From an uncultured bacterium (GTDB lineage Bacteria; Planctomycetota; UBA8108; UBA1146), in assembly GCA_913056395.1 (NCBI GenBank), contig CAJXMG010000027.1, positions 1 to 36,880 on the forward strand: 36,880 nucleotides of DNA, read 5' to 3'. Both the position numbers and the translations under genes were made by a program. Below, one piece after another: positions 26,991 through 35,053 of the stretch (positions within the stretch are counted from its first letter, which is position 1; the number at the start of each line of letters is the position of its first letter). The notes under the pieces were generated by a model that was not told the origin of the DNA, searched no databases, and saw only the letters and a list, made by a program, of their open reading frames with translations.

Positions 26991-27019
26991 TTGACGTCAT
27001 TAATTATCTTGGGCATATT
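26991..27019 (+). promoter_or_regulatory. Candidate sigma-70-type promoter in gene-poor DNA
   Basis: TTGACG (26991-26996, 5 of 6) is followed after 17 bp, with an AT-rich spacer start, by CATATT (27014-27019, 4 of 6). The nearest downstream start codon is more than 800 bp away, so the product would be an RNA or a very long leader. Confidence 0.45.
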
Positions 27020-27193
27020 CCCCTTCGGAGAGCCATCCCGTCACCTTCTCCTCCCAGCCCTCTCCAGACCAATACAAGTGATTAGTGTCTCTGAAGCGAT
27101 CTGATCCACAGTTATTGCGGTTTCTCGTTCCGAAACGTGCACTGACCATAGTGTGGGTGCTGTTTCAAAGGGGACTGAAGAAGATCTCATAGA

Positions 27194-27253
27194 GATTCCC
27201 ATGTGGATTCCAAAAGGGATTCCCACAGGGATTCCCACAGGGATTCCCACAGG
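27194..27253. repeat. 12-bp tandem repeat, five units
   Basis: Three perfect units of GATTCCCACAGG (27218-27253) are preceded by two diverged units, GATTCCCATGTG and GATTCCAAAAGG. The unit is divisible by three, which creates a repetitive minus-strand peptide frame (MGIPVGIPVG), but there is no sign of translation. Confidence 0.92.
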
Positions 27254-27565
27254 GAACCTGGACGGCAGAGCCTCCGTCGTTCAGGGAACCCGCTTTCTCA
27301 AGGGCCAAGGGGCCTGATTGAGCTCAATGGAGGCTTGCAGAGGAAGACCTGAGGGTCACGACGGGATGGGGGTCCCGCCTGTGCAGTTGGGGGAAGTCGA
27401 TCTGTTTTCACACACTCTCTGTGTGGGAAGAACTGCTCATCCCGCTTCTTGCCTGGCCAAACCCGGACGGTGTGATCCGATTCGTGGGTGATCGACCAGA
27501 GAGGATCGTTTTGAATCGATCCTGAGCTGCACTTAATGCCTGAAGGCTGAGTGGTGTGGGTCATT

Positions 27566-27606
27566 AGTTTTTTGCCACAGTTTTTTTGCCACAGTTTTTT
27601 TGCCAC
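27566..27606. repeat. T-tract tandem repeat, three units
   Basis: AGTTTTTTGCCAC is followed by two copies of AGTTTTTTTGCCAC. The first differs by one T, a typical slippage variant. In composition it resembles the A-tract array at the left edge of the window. Confidence 0.9.
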
Positions 27607-27676
27607 CTAGACGCCTGTCCCTCCCTACACACATCAGGGCAGGTGCCTCGACGTACCGTCAACAAGTCCAAGCAAT

Positions 27677-27700
27677 CCCCGTCGTGTAGGGACGACGGGG
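27677..27700 (+). other. GC-rich hairpin before the regulator gene
   Basis: CCCCGTCGT (27677-27685) pairs perfectly with ACGACGGGG (27692-27700) around a 6-nt loop. AGTATTTCT follows, which is only weakly terminator-like. It could end a transcript started at 26991-27019 or act in the leader of the regulator gene. Confidence 0.5.
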
Positions 27701-27852
27701 AGTATTTCTAAAGTGTTCCCAATTAACATCTTGTGAGTAATCGTGATTTCGGAGCGTCCATAAACTTTACGCCCGGAGCCCTTGCCGATACCCTAATTGT
27801 CAGAATTCGTTACGGTCCCAAAGGTAGGGGACATCGATCAGGGAGGACTCCC

Positions 27853-30800
27853 ATGAGTGAAGAATCATTGACCCGCTCGTCCGATGAGGCAGCGATCACG
27901 CTTTTGCCCAGACAGCAGATTCTCAAAGATTTGAAGAACTGGATTCATGAGGGCCATGACCCGCGTGAGGATTCGGACTCCAAGTCCCCCTGCACTCTGA
28001 CTCTGGTCAAGGGGGCGGCGGGCCTCGGCAAATCCCGATTGATTCACGATGCATTGTCGGCAGATGCGGTCGACACAGATCTGCCCCTTCTCTGTTGCAG
28101 GGTCCAGTGTCATGAGCGACAGGGAATTCCGTTTCTGCCGGTCCTGCGTCTGATCAAGGATCTGATTCTTCAGAGTGGCGAGGAATCTGCCCTCTGGAGG
28201 CGTTATGCCCACGTTCTCGCCAGAGTTTTCCCTGAACTTCGGGAGGAGTTGGGCGAGGATGTCCTGACACTTCCTCTCCCCGGTCACAGTGGCCGTATCC
28301 AGTTCCATGAGGCCCTGGGAGAAATCCTCTTTGAGTTGGCTCAGGGAAGAACCCTGATCCTGGTGCTTCATGACCTTCACCGCAGTGATCCGGGAACCAT
28401 TGAGTTCGTCGAGTTTCTGGCCAGAAACAGCTCCCTCTCCAGCCAGCAGGGCAGTGCCGAAGGGCCCTTGGGAGGCGCGACAGATACCCGCGATTGGAAG
28501 CACATTCGAGCCAGAGAAGGACGAGCGGGAGAGTTCGCTTCCTCGATCATCGAGGCCGAGGCCTTCGATCAGGAATCGGCGGAACCGGGTGGAAGATTGC
28601 TGCTTCTCGCCGATCACGGTCAGGGTGAGGACAACTGCAAGACGAGCCAGGCATTGCAAGGCCTTTCGCTACAACCCTTCTGCCAAACCGTTGAGATTCC
28701 GGCCTTTGAGACAGAAGAAGCGACCCCTTTCCTGGAGGAATTGCTGGAAGGGGAAGTTTCTGCGGAAATCTCGACCCTGATCAGCAATGCCTGTGATGGA
28801 AATCCGCTGTTGATCAGCGAGTTGGGCCGCCTGTTGTCAGAGTCTGGAGTGGCCTCACCCATCGAAGAGGAAAACGTGCAGGCACTGGTGGAAAGTGCCG
28901 GCAGCAGTTCGATGACCACCGTGCTGGTCGAGAGAAGACTTGCGGCACTTCCTCCTCTGGAGCGCAAGGTTCTGGAGCACCTCGCCATGCTCAGGAGGCC
29001 GGTGCAGTCGGCGTTGCTGGCGAAATCGTGTGCGGTGACAGAGGAACGTTTGATCTCTGCCCTGGAGGATCTGAACCGGAGGGGTTACCTGTTGATCCAG
29101 GAGATCCAGAACAAGGTTCGGTACTCGATCGCCCATGAGATGTACCTTCAGGGAGTACGTGATTTTCTCGGCAACGACCAGGCGCGACGCCTTCAGGCTG
29201 ATTTGGGCAAGGCCCTCGCTGAAGACGAGCGCAGTGGCGACCCGGTGAGAGCCTATGAAATTTTTGAACTGCTCAGTGCTGCGGAACAATTCACGGCCGC
29301 GATCCCTCACGGAATGGTGGCGATGCGATTCTTCGCCAGCGCATATGCTGAGCCACTGGCCATCGACATCGGTCGCAGATTGTTGCCGCATGTGGAGGGT
29401 GAAGCGGGTTCCCCCGAGCGCAGGGAGATTTTGTCCACCCTCGCCAGAATCGAACTGGAGTCCGATCAACCCCAGGCCTCCAAGACCCACATCAAGGCAC
29501 TCATCGCCGAGTCGGGGCTCGATCCGGTCATTCGCTACGAATCACAGGTGTTTCTCAGCAACATCTATCTGCAGATCAATGAGCCCCTGAAGGGAATCAA
29601 GGTTCTCAACAGGGTCTCCAATGCAGAGCTGGAGGCAGCAGGGCCTCTTTCCCATGCGCGGGTCAGCACGATGCGTGCGAAACTGCGTTTGAAAAGACTC
29701 GATATCAAACGTGCGATGAGCTTGTGTCTCAGGGCACAGAAAGAGATTTCGGCGGTTGAAGACCATCCGGAAGCCGTCGCACTGCAATGCCAGATCCATG
29801 AGGTCACTGCAGAAACCCACCTTGCGAGGGGGGATTCCGCAGCAGCACTGAACAGTTATCAAAGGGTTCTCGAATTGGTAGAGGAGAGGGACGATGCGGT
29901 CTCTCTTGGGACCCTGTTGCGTACGATCGGCAGGGTTTACTACGACCGGGGCAAGCATTTCCGCGCCGCACGCTATCTGTTCCGTGCGATGGAGGTGGTC
30001 GAAAAGACCCAGGATCTCAAGTCTCTTGCAGCGACCTACGACCTGCTCGGAAAAATCTATCGCAACAGTGGTGATTTCTCTCGCAGCCTGGGTTACTTCC
30101 GCAGGGCACTCCATTTGAGTGAACGTATCGGTGATTCTGCTGAAATCTCTCCCACCCTGAATTCCATCGGCAGTTTGCACGCCCACTCCGGGGATTACTC
30201 CAGAGCGGTGCGATACTTCAAGAGAAGTGTTTCCAACAGCGAGAAGCAGGGAAGTACCCGAGGCATCGTGCAGTCATTCCTGCATTTGGGTTGGACCTGG
30301 TTTGCTCTGGGTGAACGCAAGCAGGTGGAGAATCTGGTACGCCAGATCCTGATCCTGTCACAGGAATTCGACATGCCGGAGAATCAGGCTGAGGGACATC
30401 GCCTGCAGGGTAATCTCGCTCTCTTGCGAGGGGAGTGGAAAGCCGCTGCCAAGGAATTGAAAAAGGCGGAGGAACTGTCCCTGAAAAGGGGCTCGGAGCG
30501 AGTGGTTGCTGCCAGTTGCTTCGATCAGGCCCAGTTGGCCATCGAGCAGGAGCAGTACGAAGCGGCATTGAAAGTCGTGACCCGCGGAATGGTGACCGCT
30601 GAATCGTTGCAGTCGGTACCGTTACTGGTGCGGGGTTTCCTGTTGAAGGGGGCCATCGCTCGCCAGAGGAATGAAGACGGGCACGAGAAAGCGCTCGAAA
30701 ATTACGAGAAGGCTCTTCAGATGATCACGGGGGATTCCCTGTTGCCGTTGCAGTGGCAGATTCATTACGCGATGGCACGGGTACTCCACGCCACACATGA

Positions 30801-32199
30801 AATTGAGGGTGCGAGAACCCATTACGAGCGTGCTTCTGCGCTGGTGGAGAGAATTTCCCAACGCTTGCCCGAGGATATGAGAGTCGTCTTCAGGGACGAT
30901 CGACGCCGCAAGGATTTCTTCACTGACCTGATGAGATTCCGTAAAGAGACCGCCACTGTGATGCCGGTTCCTCAAGTGGCGGTTCCTGAGGAACGTACAG
31001 ACAATGTTTCTGAGAACCCCGCGGTAGAGGATGCTCCGGTTCAGGAGTTGGGTCACCACGCCTACTTCCAGACGATGCAGGTGTTGGGACAGCATCAGGA
31101 GTTGAGAGCTTTTCTCGCGGGATTGCTCGAAGAGGTTCGTCGTGTGGTGCCGAGTCCCAGGGGCTTTATCGCTGCGCGCCGTCGTCGGCGTTGGCAAAGT
31201 CTGGCCGATGTGGACATGGGACCCGAAGAAGACTGGTTGCCACCCCAGCATGCACTGGGTGGGTTGGCTCAGGAGAGTCTTTCCCGAGGCAGTGCCCTTC
31301 GCAGCGGTGATTCGGATTGGGACGCTTGGGTAGAAAACCATCCGGCGGGAAGCTCGCTCAGGGGAAGAAGCCTGCTGGCGGTTCCTTTTGAGGCTTCAGA
31401 CCTTTTCAGTGCAGTTCTCGTTCTGGAGAGGCCGACCGCAGGTCACCCTTTCCAGCCACAGGAATTGGACCGGATCGGCGAGATGATGTCCCTGGTCCGC
31501 GGTCAACTCGCTGCCCTTGCCCGAACCGCAGACCTTCTCGAATACGAACAAAGCGAGATCGGATCACGGGCAGCTTTTGATGACGATCTGGGCGAGATGC
31601 TCTTCCGTCATCAGAGGGACAAGGAGCCCCTCGGATTTATGGAGATCAGCCTTCCGGGCCTCGATCTGCTGTTGCGCGATCGTGAAGACGAGTTGTTCGT
31701 ACGCAGCCTGATCGAAACGCTTCAGCCGATCCATGGTGTTTACCACACTGGAGGTGACCACCTGATCTGTTCCCTGATCGGTACCGGTGAAGAGAATCTG
31801 CGCAAGCGCTGCAAGGATCTTCAGCATGTTCTCCAGGATCTGCGTGAAAAGTTCAGCTTGCCAGTGGATGTGGCTGTGACGGTTCTGCCTCATTGGTTCG
31901 CAGTCGCTTCTGCGGAAATCTCCTCTCTGGCCTCGAGTGGAAGTGAGTTCTTCCGGGCGGGTTCACAGCCGGACCTGGATCAGGAAGTGGCCAGTTTGAC
32001 TTCAGGGGAGATGTCCCTGAAAGAGGCAAAGGCTGCATTGGAGAAGCGATACATTATCGCAGAACTGTTCCGTTCCGGCGGAAACATAACGCGTGCGGCT
32101 GAGGCCCTCGGGATTCACAGACCGCAGCTTTCCAATCTGCTCAAACGGCATGACATCCGCAAAGAGGATTTTGAAGGCGAGTCCGGTCGAAATTCCTGA
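27853..32199 (+). CDS. Large STAND-like ATPase-TPR-GAF-GGDEF-like regulator with a Fis-type DNA-binding end
   Basis: This 1448-residue signalling protein looks like a transcription regulator driven by an NTPase switch. An AAA_16/STAND ATPase (about 15-440) has Walker A GAAGLGKS (54-61) and a Walker B-like LILVLHDLHRSDP (about 165-177); a winged-helix-like segment (about 365-440) follows. TPR repeats span about 500-1010 (for example GDFSRSLGYFRRALHLSERIGD). A GAF-like domain lies at about 1070-1230. A degenerate GGDEF-like domain (about 1238-1360) reads GGDHL in place of GGDEF. The C-terminus (about 1396-1436) is a Fis/NtrC-type helix-turn-helix, GGNITRAAEALGIHRPQLSN. The ATG at 27853 has GGGAGG 6 nt upstream. 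There is no kinase domain, unlike PknK-type proteins. Ligand and targets are unknown. Domain calls beyond the ATPase, TPR and HTH are less certain. Confidence 0.85.
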   Translation: MSEESLTRSSDEAAITLLPRQQILKDLKNWIHEGHDPREDSDSKSPCTLTLVKGAAGLGKSRLIHDALSADAVDTDLPLLCCRVQCHERQGIPFLPVLRLIKDLILQSGEESALWRRYAHVLARVFPELREELGEDVLTLPLPGHSGRIQFHEALGEILFELAQGRTLILVLHDLHRSDPGTIEFVEFLARNSSLSSQQGSAEGPLGGATDTRDWKHIRAREGRAGEFASSIIEAEAFDQESAEPGGRLLLLADHGQGEDNCKTSQALQGLSLQPFCQTVEIPAFETEEATPFLEELLEGEVSAEISTLISNACDGNPLLISELGRLLSESGVASPIEEENVQALVESAGSSSMTTVLVERRLAALPPLERKVLEHLAMLRRPVQSALLAKSCAVTEERLISALEDLNRRGYLLIQEIQNKVRYSIAHEMYLQGVRDFLGNDQARRLQADLGKALAEDERSGDPVRAYEIFELLSAAEQFTAAIPHGMVAMRFFASAYAEPLAIDIGRRLLPHVEGEAGSPERREILSTLARIELESDQPQASKTHIKALIAESGLDPVIRYESQVFLSNIYLQINEPLKGIKVLNRVSNAELEAAGPLSHARVSTMRAKLRLKRLDIKRAMSLCLRAQKEISAVEDHPEAVALQCQIHEVTAETHLARGDSAAALNSYQRVLELVEERDDAVSLGTLLRTIGRVYYDRGKHFRAARYLFRAMEVVEKTQDLKSLAATYDLLGKIYRNSGDFSRSLGYFRRALHLSERIGDSAEISPTLNSIGSLHAHSGDYSRAVRYFKRSVSNSEKQGSTRGIVQSFLHLGWTWFALGERKQVENLVRQILILSQEFDMPENQAEGHRLQGNLALLRGEWKAAAKELKKAEELSLKRGSERVVAASCFDQAQLAIEQEQYEAALKVVTRGMVTAESLQSVPLLVRGFLLKGAIARQRNEDGHEKALENYEKALQMITGDSLLPLQWQIHYAMARVLHATHEIEGARTHYERASALVERISQRLPEDMRVVFRDDRRRKDFFTDLMRFRKETATVMPVPQVAVPEERTDNVSENPAVEDAPVQELGHHAYFQTMQVLGQHQELRAFLAGLLEEVRRVVPSPRGFIAARRRRRWQSLADVDMGPEEDWLPPQHALGGLAQESLSRGSALRSGDSDWDAWVENHPAGSSLRGRSLLAVPFEASDLFSAVLVLERPTAGHPFQPQELDRIGEMMSLVRGQLAALARTADLLEYEQSEIGSRAAFDDDLGEMLFRHQRDKEPLGFMEISLPGLDLLLRDREDELFVRSLIETLQPIHGVYHTGGDHLICSLIGTGEENLRKRCKDLQHVLQDLREKFSLPVDVAVTVLPHWFAVASAEISSLASSGSEFFRAGSQPDLDQEVASLTSGEMSLKEAKAALEKRYIIAELFRSGGNITRAAEALGIHRPQLSNLLKRHDIRKEDFEGESGRNS

Positions 32200-32252
32200 G
32201 ATCAGGGCCTTTCAATCATGACCCTGGTCGATCGGTAAAAAGAGGTGAACAC

Positions 32253-32299
32253 AAAAAAGAAGGAAGCCCGGTGTGTGACACCGGGCTTCCTTCTTTTCG
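32253..32299. terminator. Bidirectional terminator between the regulator and histone-fold genes
   Basis: A perfect 18-bp stem (32257-32274 with 32278-32295) closes a 3-nt loop, with A-rich and T-rich flanks. It serves the convergent genes on both sides. Confidence 0.93.
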
Positions 32300-32323
32300 A
32301 TCATGAAGATCGTACGGCTACGA

Positions 32324-32512
32324 CTAGCAGGTGAAGTCGTGAGCTCGAACGGTCTTGCGACCATTCTCAGTGGCACGCTTGGCTGCCTGCTGGATGTAGT
32401 GATGAATCACACTGTTCAGTCCATCGAGGGCATCTCCGCCAACATTGACATCGTGCTCCTTGAGAGCAGCCTTGGCCTTGCTTCCGACGAGAAGCATTTC
32501 TTGTTCAGCCAT
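32324..32512 (-). CDS. Bacterial single-histone-fold protein
   Basis: This 62-residue protein matches the layout of bacterial histones such as Bdellovibrio Bd0055. A short N-terminus ends in LLVGSKAKAALKEHD (helix 1). The conserved GGDALDGLNSVIHHYIQQA starts the long helix 2, then RATENGRKTVRAHDF holds the loop, the conserved Arg-Thr region and a short helix 3. The RKTVRAHDF end is characteristic of histone folds. Such proteins dimerise and bind or coat DNA; DNA binding here is inferred. The ATG has AAAGGA about 6 nt upstream. The gene is monocistronic, with its own long upstream region and a shared terminator downstream. A Cys ends the protein, which is unusual. An open frame on the other strand is spurious. 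Confidence 0.88.
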   Translation of the reverse strand: MAEQEMLLVGSKAKAALKEHDVNVGGDALDGLNSVIHHYIQQAAKRATENGRKTVRAHDFTC

Positions 32513-32861
32513 GGTGTTCCTTTCCTGCCCTCTCAGGGATCAATTTCCCTCTTCGAGGACCTACTTGGTACCGTTCAAATCAAAGAAATCGGCTCAGGAG
32601 CCCTCCGCTGACCCCACCGAAAACATTGAAACCCACTTCCTGGCATGTCGCCCTGTGCGGAACAGGGCAGGAGGCGTGCCTCACGTCTAGAAGGATAGCC
32701 GCCACCGGTCTGAAAAAGAAAGAGAGAATTAGGCGATTTTTGCCCATCAAATGGGGGTATTGCCCGATTCATGAAAAAGGGGGGCTTCCTGGCTGTGTCG
32801 TGGAAGCCCCCCCTCGAGTATGCGGGAAATGTCTTAAGTTCTTATTTTGTTTAGATTTGCG
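32513..32861. other. Upstream region of the histone-fold gene
   Basis: This 349-bp region has no gene. It contains several small hairpins, notably GCCCTGT/ACAGGGC (32650-32668) and GGCTC/GAGCC near 32591-32602, which on the minus strand would lie in the leader of the histone-fold mRNA. The terminator of the fatty-acid gene occupies 32774-32813. No convincing -35/-10 pair was found for the histone-fold gene. Confidence 0.5.
32774..32813 (-). terminator. Rho-independent terminator of the hydroxyacyl-CoA dehydrogenase fusion gene
   Basis: GGGGGGCTTCC (32779-32789) pairs with GGAAGCCCCCC (32802-32812). On the minus strand the stem is followed by TTTTT (32778-32774). It lies about 50 bp after the stop codon at 32862. 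Confidence 0.88.
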
Positions 32862-34907
32862 TTATGCGTTGACGAATTTTGCCGGAGTTCTGGGTCCATT
32901 CTCAAGGAAGTTGGTGACGCCGATGCGCATATCCTGAGTTGCACAAACTTCCCCAAAAAACCGAGCTTCCAAGGCGATTCCCTCTTTCAGAGGCAATCTG
33001 CACCCCTCGATGATGGCACTTCGCAGGATGCGATCCACCTCAGTTGAGAGGTGTCCCAGATCCGCTTCGGCGAGTTCATCGGGAGTTTGCAGGGGGCCAC
33101 TTTCAATCCCCTTGAAGGGGGCATCACCACGGATGGCTCCGTGAAGGAGTTCGGTGGCACGGCGGCGAAGGGCACGGGGGTCTCCGGGGACCTCTTCGGA
33201 AATGAGTCCGATGGCCAGTGCCTCGGCGGAAGAAATGGGACGTCCGGTCCGCATCAATTCGGCAGCCTTTTCCACTCCGACCCAACGGGGGAGTCTCTGG
33301 GTTCCACCCGCTCCTGGAATGATGCCGAGGTTGACCTCCGGTTGGCCGACGAAAACCTTGAGTCCCGCGCGGGCGATTCGCACATCGCAGGCCATGGCGA
33401 TTTCATTGCCCCCCCCGAATGCGAGTCCATTCATCGCGCAGATCACCGGCTTGGGGCAATCTTCGATGGCTTGAACGGAAGCCTGGGAACCACTGGAGGT
33501 TTCCTCGCCCATCTTTGCGGAATCAATCTTTGCCAGGAAGCCGACATCAGCACCGGAGACAAACGCCTTGACGCCAAACCCTGTCAGCAACACTCCGTCG
33601 ATGGCGGAATCTTGACTGATCTCCTTGAAGTGGTTCTCGATCTGCAAAAACGCTTCATTGTTGAGCGCATTGAGGTGACGGGGCCTGCGGACGACGACGT
33701 GGGCGATGGATCCATGATCCTCCCGAAGAACAAGGGGGATCGGGAAGGGGGTACCCGTCGCAGCCTGATCGGCGAGGCACTGGGGAACCGGGAAGCCCGG
33801 ATGTCCATCGGCGTACTTTTTCGCCAGTGCCAGTGACTCCTCCATACCGAGAGAATTCATCAGGCGGAAGGGAGCCTTGACGTCGAGGGCGGTTTCCACA
33901 GCCATGTCCATGTCAGCCACATTGGAAATACCACTGTCGACGATCTCTCCGACGATGCCGAAGTAGGCACCCAGAAGTGCGTCACGGACGGCAGCAAAGG
34001 TCTCTTCGGGAACCTCGACCTTTTCGCCACGAGCAGGGACTTCCCACGCCGTCTCATCGGCGACCGCCTTGCGCAGGATTTCCGGGGTCCGGTACCAGCT
34101 GTGGATCTTCTCGTTGTAGTTGTCGAGTCCAACCGCAGTGATGGGGTTTCCACCGGTGAGGTTCATGGCCGTGAAGGGACCGACGGTGTAATCGAGAACG
34201 TCGCAGGCCACCTGATCGACTTCGCGACTGGAGGCGACTCCCTCTTCGACCAGAAGAGCGGCAGCCAGGAACATGCCCTCGAAGACGGGGTCGATGGCGT
34301 AGCCGTAGCGGCTACCGACCTTGATCGGGATTTTGCCGATGGCTTCGTAGAAGCCCATCATGTCGTGTGCCAGTTCACCATTGGTTTCCTTACCGGGCAC
34401 GATTTCGACGATGGGGTTCCGCTCCGCAGGGAAGAAGTAATGGACCACCATCGTTCTGCCAGGGTTGGAAATGCCGTGGAAGATCACTTCCGGCTCCAAG
34501 TGGGAGGAGTTGGAACAGAGGACCGCATCTTCTGCGACCAGTTCCTGAACCTGAGAAAAGATTTTTCCCTTCAGGGCCTTGTCCTCTGTCGCTGCTTCGA
34601 CGACCAGATCGCAACCAGCCAGTTGCGAGTAATCTGAAGTGAAGACGACTCCATTTTTCATCTTCTCGCCCTGTTCAGAGCGGAAGGCTCCCGATTCCAC
34701 TCCCCGGTCGACCTTTTTATTGAGTTTGGATCGACCTCGTTCGAGAGCGTCTTCAGAGATGTCGACCACGACCACCGGAACATCGGCGGGGGAGAACACC
34801 TTTGAGAAGTGAAGGGCGATGTCGGGACCGATTTGCCCGGAGCCGATGACGCCGATGCGTTTCACCGGTTTGCCCAAAATGTCGATCATGGGTGATTCGG
34901 AACTCAT
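32862..34907 (-). CDS. 3-hydroxyacyl-CoA dehydrogenase / enoyl-CoA hydratase fusion, dehydrogenase first
   Basis: This 681-residue bifunctional beta-oxidation-type enzyme has its dehydrogenase half at the N-terminus: the NAD-binding GVIGSGQIGPDIA, VVEAATED, SNSSHL, then a helical domain to about 380. The crotonase half (about 420-680) shows the oxyanion-hole segments NGLAFGGGNEIAMACDVRIA and GIIPGAGGTQRLPRWVG, with Glu and Gly positions typical of hydratases. FadB and FadJ have the opposite order. The same order as here is known from archaeal crotonyl-CoA hydratase/3-hydroxybutyryl-CoA dehydrogenases. Substrate chain length is unknown. The ATG is preceded by GGAGG 7 nt upstream. Monocistronic, with its own terminator. 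Confidence 0.9.
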   Translation of the reverse strand: MSSESPMIDILGKPVKRIGVIGSGQIGPDIALHFSKVFSPADVPVVVVDISEDALERGRSKLNKKVDRGVESGAFRSEQGEKMKNGVVFTSDYSQLAGCDLVVEAATEDKALKGKIFSQVQELVAEDAVLCSNSSHLEPEVIFHGISNPGRTMVVHYFFPAERNPIVEIVPGKETNGELAHDMMGFYEAIGKIPIKVGSRYGYAIDPVFEGMFLAAALLVEEGVASSREVDQVACDVLDYTVGPFTAMNLTGGNPITAVGLDNYNEKIHSWYRTPEILRKAVADETAWEVPARGEKVEVPEETFAAVRDALLGAYFGIVGEIVDSGISNVADMDMAVETALDVKAPFRLMNSLGMEESLALAKKYADGHPGFPVPQCLADQAATGTPFPIPLVLREDHGSIAHVVVRRPRHLNALNNEAFLQIENHFKEISQDSAIDGVLLTGFGVKAFVSGADVGFLAKIDSAKMGEETSSGSQASVQAIEDCPKPVICAMNGLAFGGGNEIAMACDVRIARAGLKVFVGQPEVNLGIIPGAGGTQRLPRWVGVEKAAELMRTGRPISSAEALAIGLISEEVPGDPRALRRRATELLHGAIRGDAPFKGIESGPLQTPDELAEADLGHLSTEVDRILRSAIIEGCRLPLKEGIALEARFFGEVCATQDMRIGVTNFLENGPRTPAKFVNA

Positions 34908-35053
34908 TGGAAAACCTCCGTTAAAGAACGGTTCAAAACAGACAAGTCCGGGGATTGTAATCAATGGGCGGAAAGCCATCACCCCCACCGGGCATTTCCG
35001 TCAAAAATCGCTGAACGGAGTGACGGTGTCAGGGGTTTAGCCCACGGAATCGA

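Larger units (their letters stand above)
26893..27852. other. Repeat-rich gene-poor region upstream of the large regulator
   Basis: This is nearly 1 kb without a credible gene. It contains a good promoter-like sequence (26991-27019), a 12-bp tandem array (27194-27253), a 13-14-bp T-rich array (27566-27606) and several small hairpins: CACACA/TGTGTG near 27412-27428, GGATCG/CGATCC at 27503-27522 and CCCCGTCGT/ACGACGGGG at 27677-27700. Open frames here are short and built from the repeats. It may encode a noncoding RNA or be a long leader of the regulator gene. An in-frame upstream extension of the regulator from GTG 27733 is possible but unsupported. Confidence 0.6.

Noticed and set aside
27041-27250. 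Minus-strand peptide with MGIPVGIPVGIP repeats
   Set aside because: It is produced by the 12-bp tandem DNA repeat and lacks a ribosome binding site or coding signal.
27194-27606. The two arrays considered as a CRISPR
   Set aside because: Units are 12-14 bp, directly adjacent and without unique spacers; no cas genes are present.
32303-32611. 102-codon plus-strand frame opposite the histone-fold gene
   Set aside because: It starts inside the terminator region, has no ribosome binding site and mirrors a clearly recognisable histone-fold protein.
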